Program-made: the position numbers and the translations under genes
DNA from: CAJQPP01 sp963793465
GTDB lineage: Bacteria > Planctomycetota > Planctomycetia > Pirellulales > Pirellulaceae
Direction of reading: 5' to 3'
NCBI GenBank assembly: GCA_963793465.1
Contig: CAWCAJ010000002.1
Location: 186,001 to 250,000 of the forward strand
Length of the DNA stretch: 64,000 nt
The notes under the pieces: model-generated
Databases searched by the model: none
Told to the model about the DNA's origin: nothing
What the model saw: only the letters and a program-made list of their open reading frames with translations
Part shown: one piece after another, positions 19,336 through 28,081 of the stretch
Numbering within the stretch: the stretch's first letter is position 1
How the letters are laid out: each line of letters begins with the position of its first letter

Positions 19336-20736
19336 CTAGCCACCCTGCAAACCGGAGATCAATCCGATCAAGGGCATGAACAGGGCCACCACAATGAACA
19401 GCACGATCAGACCCAGCACGATAATCATGATCGGCTCGATCAGCTTCATCATGCCGTCGGTCAGGGTGCGGACCTCTTCGTCGTAGTAGTCGGCGACCTT
19501 GTACAACATGGTGTCCAACTCCCCGGTCTCTTCCCCCACATCCACCATGTTGATCACCAGGTCTTCCACCACCGGCTTCTTGTAGTACAGGAAATAGAAC
19601 ATGCCTCCCACCACACCCAGGGCGCTGGCTGCGTACAACACGGGAAACAACAGGTCGGTTTTCACAAACAGGATGGCCAGCGGCGGCAGGGCCAGGGTGG
19701 CCATGAAAAAGAACAGCGTCACCGGATGAAACGGTGGAATGCAATTGACCTTCATGGGGCGGGCGATGGTCTCCCCTTCGCGGATGGAATCCGTGACCCG
19801 GCTGTACATCTTTTCGTACATGGCGTTGCCCGAGGTCTCGCGGGTGATGGTCAGCCCTTCCAGGATGGGTACCCCACTGGCCACCAGGGCACCCAGGGTA
19901 CGAGTGGTCCGTGCCAGGTTGGCCTTTTGCAGCAACTTGCCCAGCACCGGCACTTTCAGCAGGTACAGGTGCCAACCCATACGACCGGCCCGGAACTTGC
20001 AAAGCAGGGCCACAAACAGGAAGGCCGCGATCGGGATCAGCGGGAACAGGAACCACAGCTTGACCACACGAGTGGAAATCGCGATCAGCAGTTCGGTCAT
20101 GACCGGCAAATCGATCTCGAACTCGTCGAACATCGATTTGAACTCGGGGATGATGAAAATCATGATGAAGGTCAGGATCAGGCAGGTGAACAGCACCACC
20201 ATGACCGGGTAAATCAGGGCCCCGATCACCTTGGTCTTTAACGACTGGGTACGTTCCTTGAACTCGGCCAGACGTTGCAGAATGACTTCCAGCGAACCGC
20301 CGGCCTCACCGGCCTTGATCATGTTCACGTACAGGCGGTCGAACACCTTGGGCGATTTGCTCATGGCTTCCGACAAGGTGGAGCCCCCTTCGATTTCATC
20401 GCAGACGTCGATCAGGGCATTCTTCAGGGCTCCCGGTTTGGATTGCGATTCCAGGATCTTCAGACTCCGCAGAATCGGCAAACCGGCATCCTGCAGAATC
20501 GACAGCTGGCGGGTAAAGGTCACCATCTTCTTGCCGCCGGCCCCGCCCAGCGCAAACGTCTTGCGACGGGCGTTCTGCGAGGCATTTTTCTTGTCCGACT
20601 TCTGCACCGAGATCTTGGTGACGAAGTAACCCATGGATCGGATCGTGGCCTGCGCTTCATCCTGAGTCTGGGCATCGATGACGTCCCGAATTTCCTGACC
20701 CTGCGGGTCCATCGCTTCAAATTGAAAAGTTGGCAT
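19336..20736 (-). CDS. gspF: Type II secretion/pilus inner-membrane platform protein with an inserted membrane segment
   Basis: GspF/PilC is the inner-membrane platform that couples the ATPase to pseudopilin assembly. Both repeats of the family are present: the first holds KMVTFTRQLSILQDAGLPIL and IKAGEAGGSLE, and the second holds LGALVASGVPILEGL and VDVGEETGELDTM. The length is 466, against about 400 usually. The extra part is residues about 331-392, between IREGETIARPMK and VINMVDVGEETG, and contains two hydrophobic stretches (340-358 and 362-385). This would add a membrane hairpin in the second domain. AGGA lies six bases before the ATG. It is 58 bases downstream of gspE. Confidence 0.95.
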   Translation of the reverse strand: MPTFQFEAMDPQGQEIRDVIDAQTQDEAQATIRSMGYFVTKISVQKSDKKNASQNARRKTFALGGAGGKKMVTFTRQLSILQDAGLPILRSLKILESQSKPGALKNALIDVCDEIEGGSTLSEAMSKSPKVFDRLYVNMIKAGEAGGSLEVILQRLAEFKERTQSLKTKVIGALIYPVMVVLFTCLILTFIMIFIIPEFKSMFDEFEIDLPVMTELLIAISTRVVKLWFLFPLIPIAAFLFVALLCKFRAGRMGWHLYLLKVPVLGKLLQKANLARTTRTLGALVASGVPILEGLTITRETSGNAMYEKMYSRVTDSIREGETIARPMKVNCIPPFHPVTLFFFMATLALPPLAILFVKTDLLFPVLYAASALGVVGGMFYFLYYKKPVVEDLVINMVDVGEETGELDTMLYKVADYYDEEVRTLTDGMMKLIEPIMIIVLGLIVLFIVVALFMPLIGLISGLQGG

Positions 20737-20794
20737 GGTCTGTCCTAAGCTTCGTCAAATCTCTGGGTTGTCTGGGGTTGGGCAGGAACGGCGT

Positions 20795-22513
20795 CTAGGC
20801 TTCCAGGATGGTTTCCCGAATCACCTCTTCGGCCGTCGTCAGGCCTTCAAAAACAAATTGGATACCGGCGTCCCGCAACAGGACCATGCCCTTGCCCTGG
20901 GCTGTGTCCCGCAGTTTGTCGGTGGTGGCGTTTTCCATGATCAGATCCCGCAACTCGTCGTCCAGGATCATCAACTCAAACAGGCCCACCCGCCCCTTGT
21001 AGCCGGTGTTGTTGCAACTGTTGCAACCCTGCCCGCGAAAGAACTGTTTGCCGGCGACCTCCTCCGCCGTCAGTCGCAACTCGGCCAGCATCTCTTCGCT
21101 GGGCTCCACGACCTCACGACACTCCATGCAGATCCGTCGCACCAGGCGTTGCGCCAGAATGGCCTCCACCGTGGCGGTGATCATGAAGGGCGGGATTCCC
21201 ATGTCACGCAACCGCGTGACGGTACTGGGCGCATCGTTGGTGTGCAGCGTACTGAACACCGTGTGACCGGTAAGCGATGCCTGCACGGCAATTTCGGCAG
21301 TTTCAATGTCGCGAATCTCGCCCACCAGGATCTTGTCCGGGTCCTGACGCAGGATGGCCCGCAAGCAGGAAGCGAAGGTAACCTGGATGTCATGGTCGAT
21401 GGGAATCTGGATGATGCCGTCGATATCGTATTCCACCGGATCCTCCGTCGTGATCAGCTTGTCCTCGATGCTGTTCAGTTCGCTGAGCGCCGAGTACAAC
21501 GTGGTGGTCTTGCCGGAACCGGTGGGCCCCGTGACCAGGATGATGCCATTGGGCTTTTCCATCACCTTGCGAAAAGCGGTCATGGTGGATTCGTTCATGC
21601 CCACGTTGTTCAGGTCCAGCGATACCACGCTGCGATCCAGCACCCGCATGACCACGCTTTCACCAAACATGGTGGGTAAGACGCTGACCCGCAAATCGAT
21701 GGGGTGACCACCTACGGTCAATTCAATCCGACCATCCTGCGGCAATCGCCGCTCGGCAATGTCCAGATTGGCCATCACTTTGACACGTGTGGTGATGGCA
21801 AAGGCCAGGTGACGGGGAGGTGGCACCATTTCGTACAACACCCCATCAGCCTTGATGCGAATCCGGAATTCATCTTCGAAGGGCTCGAAATGGATATCAC
21901 TGGCATGGTCCTTGATGGCCAACAACAACACCATATTCAGCAACTTGCGAACCGGCGCACTTTCAACCAGTTCCGTGACATCCCCCAGGTTGATGGGTCC
22001 GTCCCCGGCCAGCTTGGAAGCCGCCTGGGCCAGATCGTCATCCGACTGCAACTCCTTGATGATGCTCTCGATACTCTCCGTATCTTCATTGAAGAACTTG
22101 TCGATGGCTTTCAGAATCTGGTTTTCGGTAGCCACCAGCAAGCGGATTTCGTGGCCCACGAAGCGACGCAATTCGTCCTGCATGGACAGGTTCTGCGGAT
22201 CGCAGGTGGCCAGGGTCAGCACGCCATCAGTCAATTGCAAGGGAATCACCCGGTACAACTGGGCCATGGAATCCGAAATTGGCTCCCGCGCATCTTCCGG
22301 AGGCGTAAAGCCCTCGATGTCGATCGTCTGCAACCCGAACTGCTCGCTCAAAGCCTGGATCAACTGGTCGTCGGTGACCAAGCCCATGTCTTCGGCGATG
22401 CGACCCAGCAACTGCCCGGGATGCTGCGACTGCTCTTCCAATAGCAACTCCAGCTGTTCATCGGTGATGAACCCCATGTCGACCAAGATTTGTCCAATGC
22501 GTCGGATGGCCAT
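20795..22513 (-). CDS. gspE: Type II secretion/type IV pilus assembly ATPase
   Basis: A 572-residue GspE/PilB ATPase that powers pseudopilus growth. N-terminal GspE-N domains (about 1-160) begin MAIRRIGQILVDMGFITDEQL. The core holds Walker A GPTGSGKTTT, the Asp box TTEDPVEYDIDGI, Walker B ILVGEIRD and the His box FSTLHTNDAPS. A zinc-binding pair CMEC and CNSC follows, as in extension ATPases. AGGA lies six bases before the ATG at 22513. The gspF gene follows 58 bases downstream, and a PilT paralogue precedes it on the same strand. Which of the two GspE-type ATPases in this cluster drives secretion and which drives pili cannot be decided from sequence. Confidence 0.95.
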   Translation of the reverse strand: MAIRRIGQILVDMGFITDEQLELLLEEQSQHPGQLLGRIAEDMGLVTDDQLIQALSEQFGLQTIDIEGFTPPEDAREPISDSMAQLYRVIPLQLTDGVLTLATCDPQNLSMQDELRRFVGHEIRLLVATENQILKAIDKFFNEDTESIESIIKELQSDDDLAQAASKLAGDGPINLGDVTELVESAPVRKLLNMVLLLAIKDHASDIHFEPFEDEFRIRIKADGVLYEMVPPPRHLAFAITTRVKVMANLDIAERRLPQDGRIELTVGGHPIDLRVSVLPTMFGESVVMRVLDRSVVSLDLNNVGMNESTMTAFRKVMEKPNGIILVTGPTGSGKTTTLYSALSELNSIEDKLITTEDPVEYDIDGIIQIPIDHDIQVTFASCLRAILRQDPDKILVGEIRDIETAEIAVQASLTGHTVFSTLHTNDAPSTVTRLRDMGIPPFMITATVEAILAQRLVRRICMECREVVEPSEEMLAELRLTAEEVAGKQFFRGQGCNSCNNTGYKGRVGLFELMILDDELRDLIMENATTDKLRDTAQGKGMVLLRDAGIQFVFEGLTTAEEVIRETILEA

Positions 22514-22560
22514 CTTCTATCCTGCGTGCTGTCCCGGGTTGCGTGCGGTTGGCAAAAAAA

Positions 22561-22600
22561 GGGTGAGGGAAAGGAAAAAAGGGTGAAGGAAAGGAAAAAA
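22561..22600. repeat. 20-bp tandem duplication
   Basis: GGGTGAGGGAAAGGAAAAAA is followed by a copy with one change (GAGGG to GAAGG). It sits in the 132-base spacer between pilT and gspE. Confidence 0.9.
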
Positions 22601-22645
22601 TGCTCGGCGGACGGGACCGGCCGCTGCCGGCTGTCGCCGGGTGAA

Positions 22646-23782
22646 TCAATCGATCTCGGCCTCGGCTTCCTCGCCGACATCGGCCACCACGGGATCCTCC
22701 AGATCCAACATCTGCCGGCGAGCCGTGGCGATGCGACGGGCCAGGGCATCCGGATCGTGGGCCTTGACCAACACGTCCTCCATCTCCACCTGCTCACTGA
22801 TCCACAGATCGAACAGGTTGTCGTCCAGCAATTGCATACCGAATTTGGCACCCGTCTGGATCGCCGAGTTAATTCGAAAGGTCTTGTTCTCGCGGATCAG
22901 GTTGCCCACAGCCGGTGTGACCACCAGCGTTTCAAAGGCCGCCACCCGACCGCCGCCAATCCGCGGCAACAACGTCTGCGCCAACACACCAATCAAGGTC
23001 GTGGACAGCTGCGTGCGAATTTGATCCTGCAGATTGCCGGGGAAGGCATCGATAATTCGGTTGACCGTTCCCTGCGCACTGTTGGTGTGCAGCGTGGCAA
23101 ACACGATGTGCCCGGTCTCGGCCGCCGTGATGGCGGCTTCGATAGTCTCCAGGTCACGCATTTCCCCCACCAGAATCACATCCGGGTCCTGTCGCAAGGC
23201 GCGGCGGATGGCCTCGGCAAAACTGGGCACATCCACCCCGATTTCCCGCTGATTGACGGTGGAGCGTTTGTGATAGTGGAAAAACTCGATGGGGTCCTCA
23301 ATGGTGATGATGTGATGGTCCACCCGCTCATTGATGAAATTCACCAAACTGGCCAGCGAGGTCGACTTACCCGAACCGGTCGGACCCGTTACCAGGATCA
23401 ATCCCCGGGGACGCATTACCATCTTGGTGAGCACTTCGGGCAGTCCCAATTGCTCGGGCGTGAGCATCTCGTTGGGAATCTGTCGCAGCACCATGGCGAT
23501 ATTACCACGCTGCTTGAAGATCGAAACACGGAAACGGGCCTTGTCGCCAAAGGCAAACCCGAAGTCGGAAGTCCCCATCTCCTGGAGCTCCCGCTGGCAA
23601 CGCTCCGGGGCAATACTCTTCATTAAGGAAACCGCGTCATCGGGCTCCAGAACCTTGGTTTCCAGCTTCCGCATCCGACCGTGCAACCGAAACACGGGCG
23701 GTTGCCCCACCGTGATATGAATGTCACTGGCCCCCTGTTTCACACAGGCTTCCAGCAATTTGTCGATCAGAACCGATGCCAT
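22646..23782 (-). CDS. pilT: Twitching-motility/pilus retraction ATPase
   Basis: A 378-residue PilT-like hexameric ATPase that would depolymerise pili. It has the N-terminal ASDIHITVGQPPVFRLHG domain, Walker A GPTGSGKST, the Asp box TIEDPIEF, Walker B DVILVGEMRD, the His box ATLHTNSAQGTVNRIID and the PilT-specific AIRRALRQDPD. There is no zinc-cysteine pair, as expected for the retraction class. The tail is acidic. A pilT between two GspE/PilB genes argues that the cluster builds dynamic type IV pili or a hybrid secretion/pilus machine rather than a pure type II secreton. The only upstream ribosome-site candidate is weak. Confidence 0.95.
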   Translation of the reverse strand: MASVLIDKLLEACVKQGASDIHITVGQPPVFRLHGRMRKLETKVLEPDDAVSLMKSIAPERCQRELQEMGTSDFGFAFGDKARFRVSIFKQRGNIAMVLRQIPNEMLTPEQLGLPEVLTKMVMRPRGLILVTGPTGSGKSTSLASLVNFINERVDHHIITIEDPIEFFHYHKRSTVNQREIGVDVPSFAEAIRRALRQDPDVILVGEMRDLETIEAAITAAETGHIVFATLHTNSAQGTVNRIIDAFPGNLQDQIRTQLSTTLIGVLAQTLLPRIGGGRVAAFETLVVTPAVGNLIRENKTFRINSAIQTGAKFGMQLLDDNLFDLWISEQVEMEDVLVKAHDPDALARRIATARRQMLDLEDPVVADVGEEAEAEID

Positions 23783-23900
23783 GTCTGCTTTCTCTCGCTA
23801 CGTCTACGTTGCCATTCCATTGCGGTTGCTGGAGCCCACTTCCCGGCAGCCCCACCTGGACAACGGGTCCGCAACCGATCCCTGCCTGGCAGCGCAGATA

Positions 23901-23948
23901 ACACTGCCAAAAACACTGCCAAAAACACTGCCAAAAACACTGCCAAAC
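23901..23948. repeat. 12-bp tandem repeat, four copies
   Basis: ACACTGCCAAAA is repeated three times and then once with a final C. The array lies upstream of pilT in a region of about 900 bases without a convincing gene. Confidence 0.93.
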
Positions 23949-24058
23949 GACCCAACCGCTGTTACAGGACCATACCCGCTGTCAAACGAGCACGCCGTAA
24001 CCCATAAACCATCGGACCTCGAGGGTGACCGTTGCGTGTTATTCGAAAATGCCTAAAT

Positions 24059-24160
24059 AACCGTCAGGAGTGTAACCGTCAGGAGTGTAACCGTCAGGAG
24101 CGAACACAACCGTCAGGAATGACCGTCGGCGGAATGAACGTAACCGTCAGGAATGAACGT
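24059..24160. repeat. 15-bp direct repeat array, diverging
   Basis: AACCGTCAGGAGTGT is present twice exactly (24059-24088) and then as four looser copies (at about 24089, 24108, 24122 and 24142) that share ACCGTC and end in GGAGCGAAC or GGAATGAACGT. Confidence 0.88.
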
Positions 24161-24685
24161 GAGCTGTAAAATATATTCGTGGACCGCCAAATCCGCGGGA
24201 ATCGGACGACCACGGAAAACGGAAGCGTGTGATGAGGAAGGTGATGGGAGTGGCCAAGTTTGCTGCCCGTCTTGGGTGGCCCCTGAGTTGTCGTCAAATC
24301 GACGCTTCACAGAGCGGCCCACGCCGACCGCAGCAGCGGCAGTGGTTGGCTGGATTATCGGAACCGCCAGTCGATCTGTCCAAAACGGATTGGCTGGGGG
24401 GCGGAATTCCAATAATGAACGACCAGCGGTCACACCGCACGACGCCGCTCCGGGTTTCGAACCGCCCCAGTCTCCGTGACGGCGGGACCCGGCCCGGCAG
24501 CCAGGCATCTAACTTCTCGATATGGCGTTACTCCGGCAAAGCTGGGGCAACTTGGCAATCTGCCCACTTCCAGCTTAGACAGCCGCCAAACGTTGTGAAT
24601 ACCCTTCAACACAGCGAAAACTGCGGCAAGACCCCTTGGAACGAGGTGCAGACCGACACCGGATCCCGATTCGCGACACCGCCAA
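24161..24685. other. Spacer without a recognisable gene
   Basis: The stretch between the repeat array and the end of the second GspE/PilB gene has open frames on both strands, but none has a recognisable motif, ribosome site or family-like composition. A promoter for pilT may lie between here and 23783. Confidence 0.5.
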
Positions 24686-26401
24686 TCAATCCTGTTCCGT
24701 CTTCTTGGTAACCCGGGCAACCTCCTCAAAGGTCGAATACCCCTCCAACACCTTGCGGATCGCATCGTGATAAAGCGTTTTCATGCCTCGACTTATGGCA
24801 TATTTCCGAATCTCGGCCGTGGTTGCCTGGGCAAAAATCAACTCCCGGACCTTGGAATCCAGCAGCATCATTTCGAACACCGCGATCCGCCCCTTGTAGC
24901 CGGTCCGCTGACAACTGTTGCAACCCCGACCCTTCATAAATTTCGCATTCTTGAGCTGCTCTTCGGTAATCCCGAACTCCAGGATATCTCTTTCGGGGGG
25001 TGTGTAACGAGCTCGGCACTTGGGACAAATGGTGCGTACCAAGCGTTGCGCCAGGATGGCCACCACGCTACTGGCAACCAAATATCCGGGAACCCCCATA
25101 TCCACCATGCGTGTTATAGCACTGGGCGCATCGTTCGTATGTAGAGTACTGAATACCAAGTGTCCAGTTAAACTGGCCTGAACTCCCATCGATACGGTCT
25201 CGGCATCACGCATTTCGCCGACCAGGATGATGTTCGGGGCCTGTCGCAGCATAGAGCGGATAATGCGGGCAAAGTCCAGCCCGATCTTGTGTTTGACCTC
25301 CACCTGGTTGATACCGGGCAGGTAGTACTCCACCGGATCCTCGGCGGTAATGATCTTGCGGTCGGGGCGATTCAGTGAATTCAGGGCGGCGTACAGGGTG
25401 GTGGTTTTCCCGGAGCCGGTGGGGCCGGTCACGAGGATAATGCCATTGGGTCGGCGGATCAGGCCCTGGAACACGCGAAAATTCTCTTCCGAGAATCCCA
25501 ACTGACGGATCCCGACTTTGATGGAGTCTTTGTCCAGCAGCCGCATCACGGCCGACTGCCCGTGGTTGGTGGGGATAATGCTGACACGCAAATCCAGCTC
25601 CTTGTCCCCGACGGTAACCTTGATGCGTCCGTCCTGAGGCCGACGCCGTTCGGCGATATCGATATTGGAAAGGATCTTGATACGCGACAGGACGGCACCC
25701 AGTTGGCGGCGGGGCAAGCGATCCCGCTCGTGCAACACACCGTCGATGCGGTATCGGATGCGGACCCGGGTTTCGAAGGGCTCCACGTGGATGTCCGAGG
25801 CCCGCAATTGCACCGCCTCGGTGATCATCAAATTGACCAGACGCACAATCGGGGCACTGCTTTCATCGTCGGACTCGGATTCCGACATGTCTTCATCAAC
25901 CGTCTCGGTGAAATCAATCGCCGTATCGGTGAATTCCTGAAGAATGGAGTCGGCGGACTCCCCTTCCACCTGACCATACAGCCGATTGATGGATTCCAGA
26001 ATTTGGGACCGGGGAGCGAGGGCGATCTTGATATCCCGATTCAGGATAAATCGCAGTTTTTCCATGGTGTCCAGATCGCCGGGATTGCTGATCAGAACTG
26101 TCAATTGCCCCGCTTCGTCACGAAAGGGCAGCACCACGTTTTCGCGGGCCACGGATTCCGGCATCAGCTCGATCACATCGTCGGCCACATCCGACTTGGT
26201 GAGGTCGACAAAATCCACCTGATGCTCTTCGGCCACAGCTTTCATCACTTCCACGTCCGTGGCATACCCCAATTTGACGAGCGTGTCGGCGATCCGGCTG
26301 GAGGTGGACTTCGCGGTCTGTTCGGCGTCCACGAACATGTCCTTGGTGATCACACCGCGGTCGATCAGGATCTTGGCAAAGCCTTTGAGTTCGTCGCCCA
26401 T
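24686..26401 (-). CDS. pilB: Second type IV pilus/type II secretion assembly ATPase (PilB/GspE)
   Basis: A 571-residue assembly ATPase, paralogous to the one at 20795. It starts MGDELKGFAKILIDRGVI with GGAG six bases before the ATG; an in-frame GTG at 26413 lies inside that Shine-Dalgarno motif and is rejected. The motifs are complete: Walker A GPTGSGKTTT, TAEDPVEYYLPGINQV, Walker B ILVGEMRD, the His box FSTLHTNDAPSAITRM, and the zinc pairs CPKC and CNSC. An acidic linker (residues about 165-185, SESDDESSAP) separates the N-terminal domain from the ATPase. The relation AEDPVEY-LPGI-Q resembles PilB. About 900 bases separate it from pilT, so it may be a separate transcript. Confidence 0.93.
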   Translation of the reverse strand: MGDELKGFAKILIDRGVITKDMFVDAEQTAKSTSSRIADTLVKLGYATDVEVMKAVAEEHQVDFVDLTKSDVADDVIELMPESVARENVVLPFRDEAGQLTVLISNPGDLDTMEKLRFILNRDIKIALAPRSQILESINRLYGQVEGESADSILQEFTDTAIDFTETVDEDMSESESDDESSAPIVRLVNLMITEAVQLRASDIHVEPFETRVRIRYRIDGVLHERDRLPRRQLGAVLSRIKILSNIDIAERRRPQDGRIKVTVGDKELDLRVSIIPTNHGQSAVMRLLDKDSIKVGIRQLGFSEENFRVFQGLIRRPNGIILVTGPTGSGKTTTLYAALNSLNRPDRKIITAEDPVEYYLPGINQVEVKHKIGLDFARIIRSMLRQAPNIILVGEMRDAETVSMGVQASLTGHLVFSTLHTNDAPSAITRMVDMGVPGYLVASSVVAILAQRLVRTICPKCRARYTPPERDILEFGITEEQLKNAKFMKGRGCNSCQRTGYKGRIAVFEMMLLDSKVRELIFAQATTAEIRKYAISRGMKTLYHDAIRKVLEGYSTFEEVARVTKKTEQD

Positions 26402-26722
26402 GAGGGTCTCCACGTCTATTTTTTTGAGCTGGCGGTGGCCTGGTTGGGTGCTGCTGGCAGGTTCGGCAGCAGAGCGGCCGTCTTTCCACCGCGGGCCGCA
26501 GGAAATGGCCTGATGGGGAAGTGCAGGGCGGGGGGAATTGGCTTCGCGATGTCAACCTGGCCCCCCTTCCTGATTGTTCATTATATCTTCCGGGTCCGGG
26601 AAGACGTTGTCAAACCGAGCTAAAATCAGCAGAGTTCACCGTCCTGGAGCGCTTGCCAGCGGGGCATCCGAACAGGGGTCGCCAGCCTGCCAGGGTGGCA
26701 ATCCATCCGCAGCTAACGGTAA
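26402..26722. other. Spacer, no gene seen
   Basis: About 320 bases upstream of the PilB-type gene. No conserved frame, RNA or clear promoter was recognised. Confidence 0.45.
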
Positions 26723-27598
26723 TCAGTGCCTTGCCGCATGCGGACCCGGCTCTGGGTCCCACGTCAGCCTGTCTGCCAGACGAACCCAGGCCGCGGCTTT
26801 CGCCGGATCGGAGGTCTGCCATTGTTCTGCGAAACACCGCAAATGCCGCCGTACAATCTCCAACTCGGCGACCGTCAACGGTACTTCCAGATGCTCGCGC
26901 CGGGAGCTCGCTACCGACATGGCCCGGGGACCTTCGTCGAAGGTCTGACCGGCTTGCAGTTTCTGCAGGGTTTCCAGAAACACCCGTTCCGCATTCTGGG
27001 CAGCCGAGGCGTCGCCGTCGATGGCCAGGATTTCAGCAACACGACTGCCACCCAGTCTCCGTTGAATCGCCTGAATCTCCGCTACCACTGGATCCTCGGT
27101 TGTCGCAACTTCGTTGTGACGCGAATTGCCAGGCACTTGCACAGGTAACGACTGCGGATCCTGGAACTGGGAATCCTGGTTCGACAAGCCTTGGCTACGC
27201 GTGGGTGGTGGCGAGGATGGGGGACTCAACTGCGTCAGGGGTGCCGGGTTGGGCTGGGGTCGTGAAGGAGCATCCGGGACCCCCGTGGGTGGCATGGAGG
27301 CCACCGCTGGCAGGGGAGCGTAATTCGCGTGTACCGGAGGGGGACCTGGGGAATGGCGGGAGGGGGCGGGGGGCAAGGCACGGCCCGGGTTGTAATGGCC
27401 TTGAGACTGGGCATCGAGGGGTACAGCAGGGTAGGGGAGGCGATAGCCCTGATCCAGTCCGGGCACGACCAGCCCTGGCGGACCTTGTCGCAACAGCACC
27501 TGATGGACACGATAGTCGCCGTAATAGCGGATGCCCAGCAAGCCCGCGGTGACCACCAGACAAAACATGATGAAACGGTAAATATACAACTCGGTCAT
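26723..27598 (-). CDS. Single-TM, proline-rich protein of unknown function
   Basis: About 291 residues. The start at 27598 (MTELYIYRFIMFCLVVTAGLLG) has AGGAG ten bases upstream and leads straight into one membrane helix; an in-frame start 234 bases earlier would add a low-complexity leader and is less likely. After the helix come a long Pro-, Ser- and Gln-rich linker (about residues 40-180) and a C-terminal part of about 110 residues predicted to be helical, with VVAEIQAIQRRLGG and VAELEIVRRHLRCFAEQW. The topology suggests an inner-membrane anchored protein with an extended periplasmic arm. It lies upstream of the PilB-type gene on the same strand and might serve the pilus machine, but there is no direct evidence. 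Confidence 0.7.
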   Translation of the reverse strand: MTELYIYRFIMFCLVVTAGLLGIRYYGDYRVHQVLLRQGPPGLVVPGLDQGYRLPYPAVPLDAQSQGHYNPGRALPPAPSRHSPGPPPVHANYAPLPAVASMPPTGVPDAPSRPQPNPAPLTQLSPPSSPPPTRSQGLSNQDSQFQDPQSLPVQVPGNSRHNEVATTEDPVVAEIQAIQRRLGGSRVAEILAIDGDASAAQNAERVFLETLQKLQAGQTFDEGPRAMSVASSRREHLEVPLTVAELEIVRRHLRCFAEQWQTSDPAKAAAWVRLADRLTWDPEPGPHAARH

Positions 27599-28081
27599 TG
27601 ATTGATCGCTCCTACCTTGCCCAGGACCATTGGCAAACTCAAGGGACTGCTGGTAACTGGACGGTCGTCCGTCCCACCCATCCATGCGACGGGCATGATA
27701 AGCCGCCGGTCCAAAATCCCGAAGGTCAATCGAGCTGGTTTCTGGTGACGCTGGCGTTCGGATCGATGGGGACCGTGCCGCGGCGGGGGACGCCCCATCG
27801 ATCTGCCAGGCGATACCCGTGACATTCGGCAAAAGCCGGGTAACCCCATCGGCCGGGCGTCTGGTCTGTGAGCCTGGATTCGACGGTCAAAAATTGACAG
27901 CTGAGGCAATTCAGTGGTACCTTTAGAGTAGAGCAGGAATTGGCTGTGGGTCGCTTCGATGCCAGACGGCATCCATCGGCCCAAGTGCCTTTCTACCCCC
28001 ACCTCCTCCTGACGTCCGTATTCCTTGTTGATTTTCGTCCTTGTTGATTTTCGCATTCCCGTACAGCCATCGAGTAAACAC
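27599..28081. other. Divergent spacer
   Basis: About 480 bases between genes transcribed in opposite directions. It contains a 16-bp tandem duplication (28022-28053) just before the plus-strand gene. No convincing coding frame was found. Confidence 0.5.
28022..28053. repeat. 16-bp tandem duplication
   Basis: TCCTTGTTGATTTTCG occurs twice without a gap, 28 bases before the ATG of the gene at 28082. Confidence 0.92.

Noticed and set aside
23901..24160. CRISPR-like array
   Set aside because: The direct repeats are 12-15 bp with no unique spacers between them, and no cas gene is in the window.
26521..27552. A 343-residue plus-strand frame
   Set aside because: It is antisense to the proline-rich membrane protein, which has a good ribosome site and a clear membrane helix.
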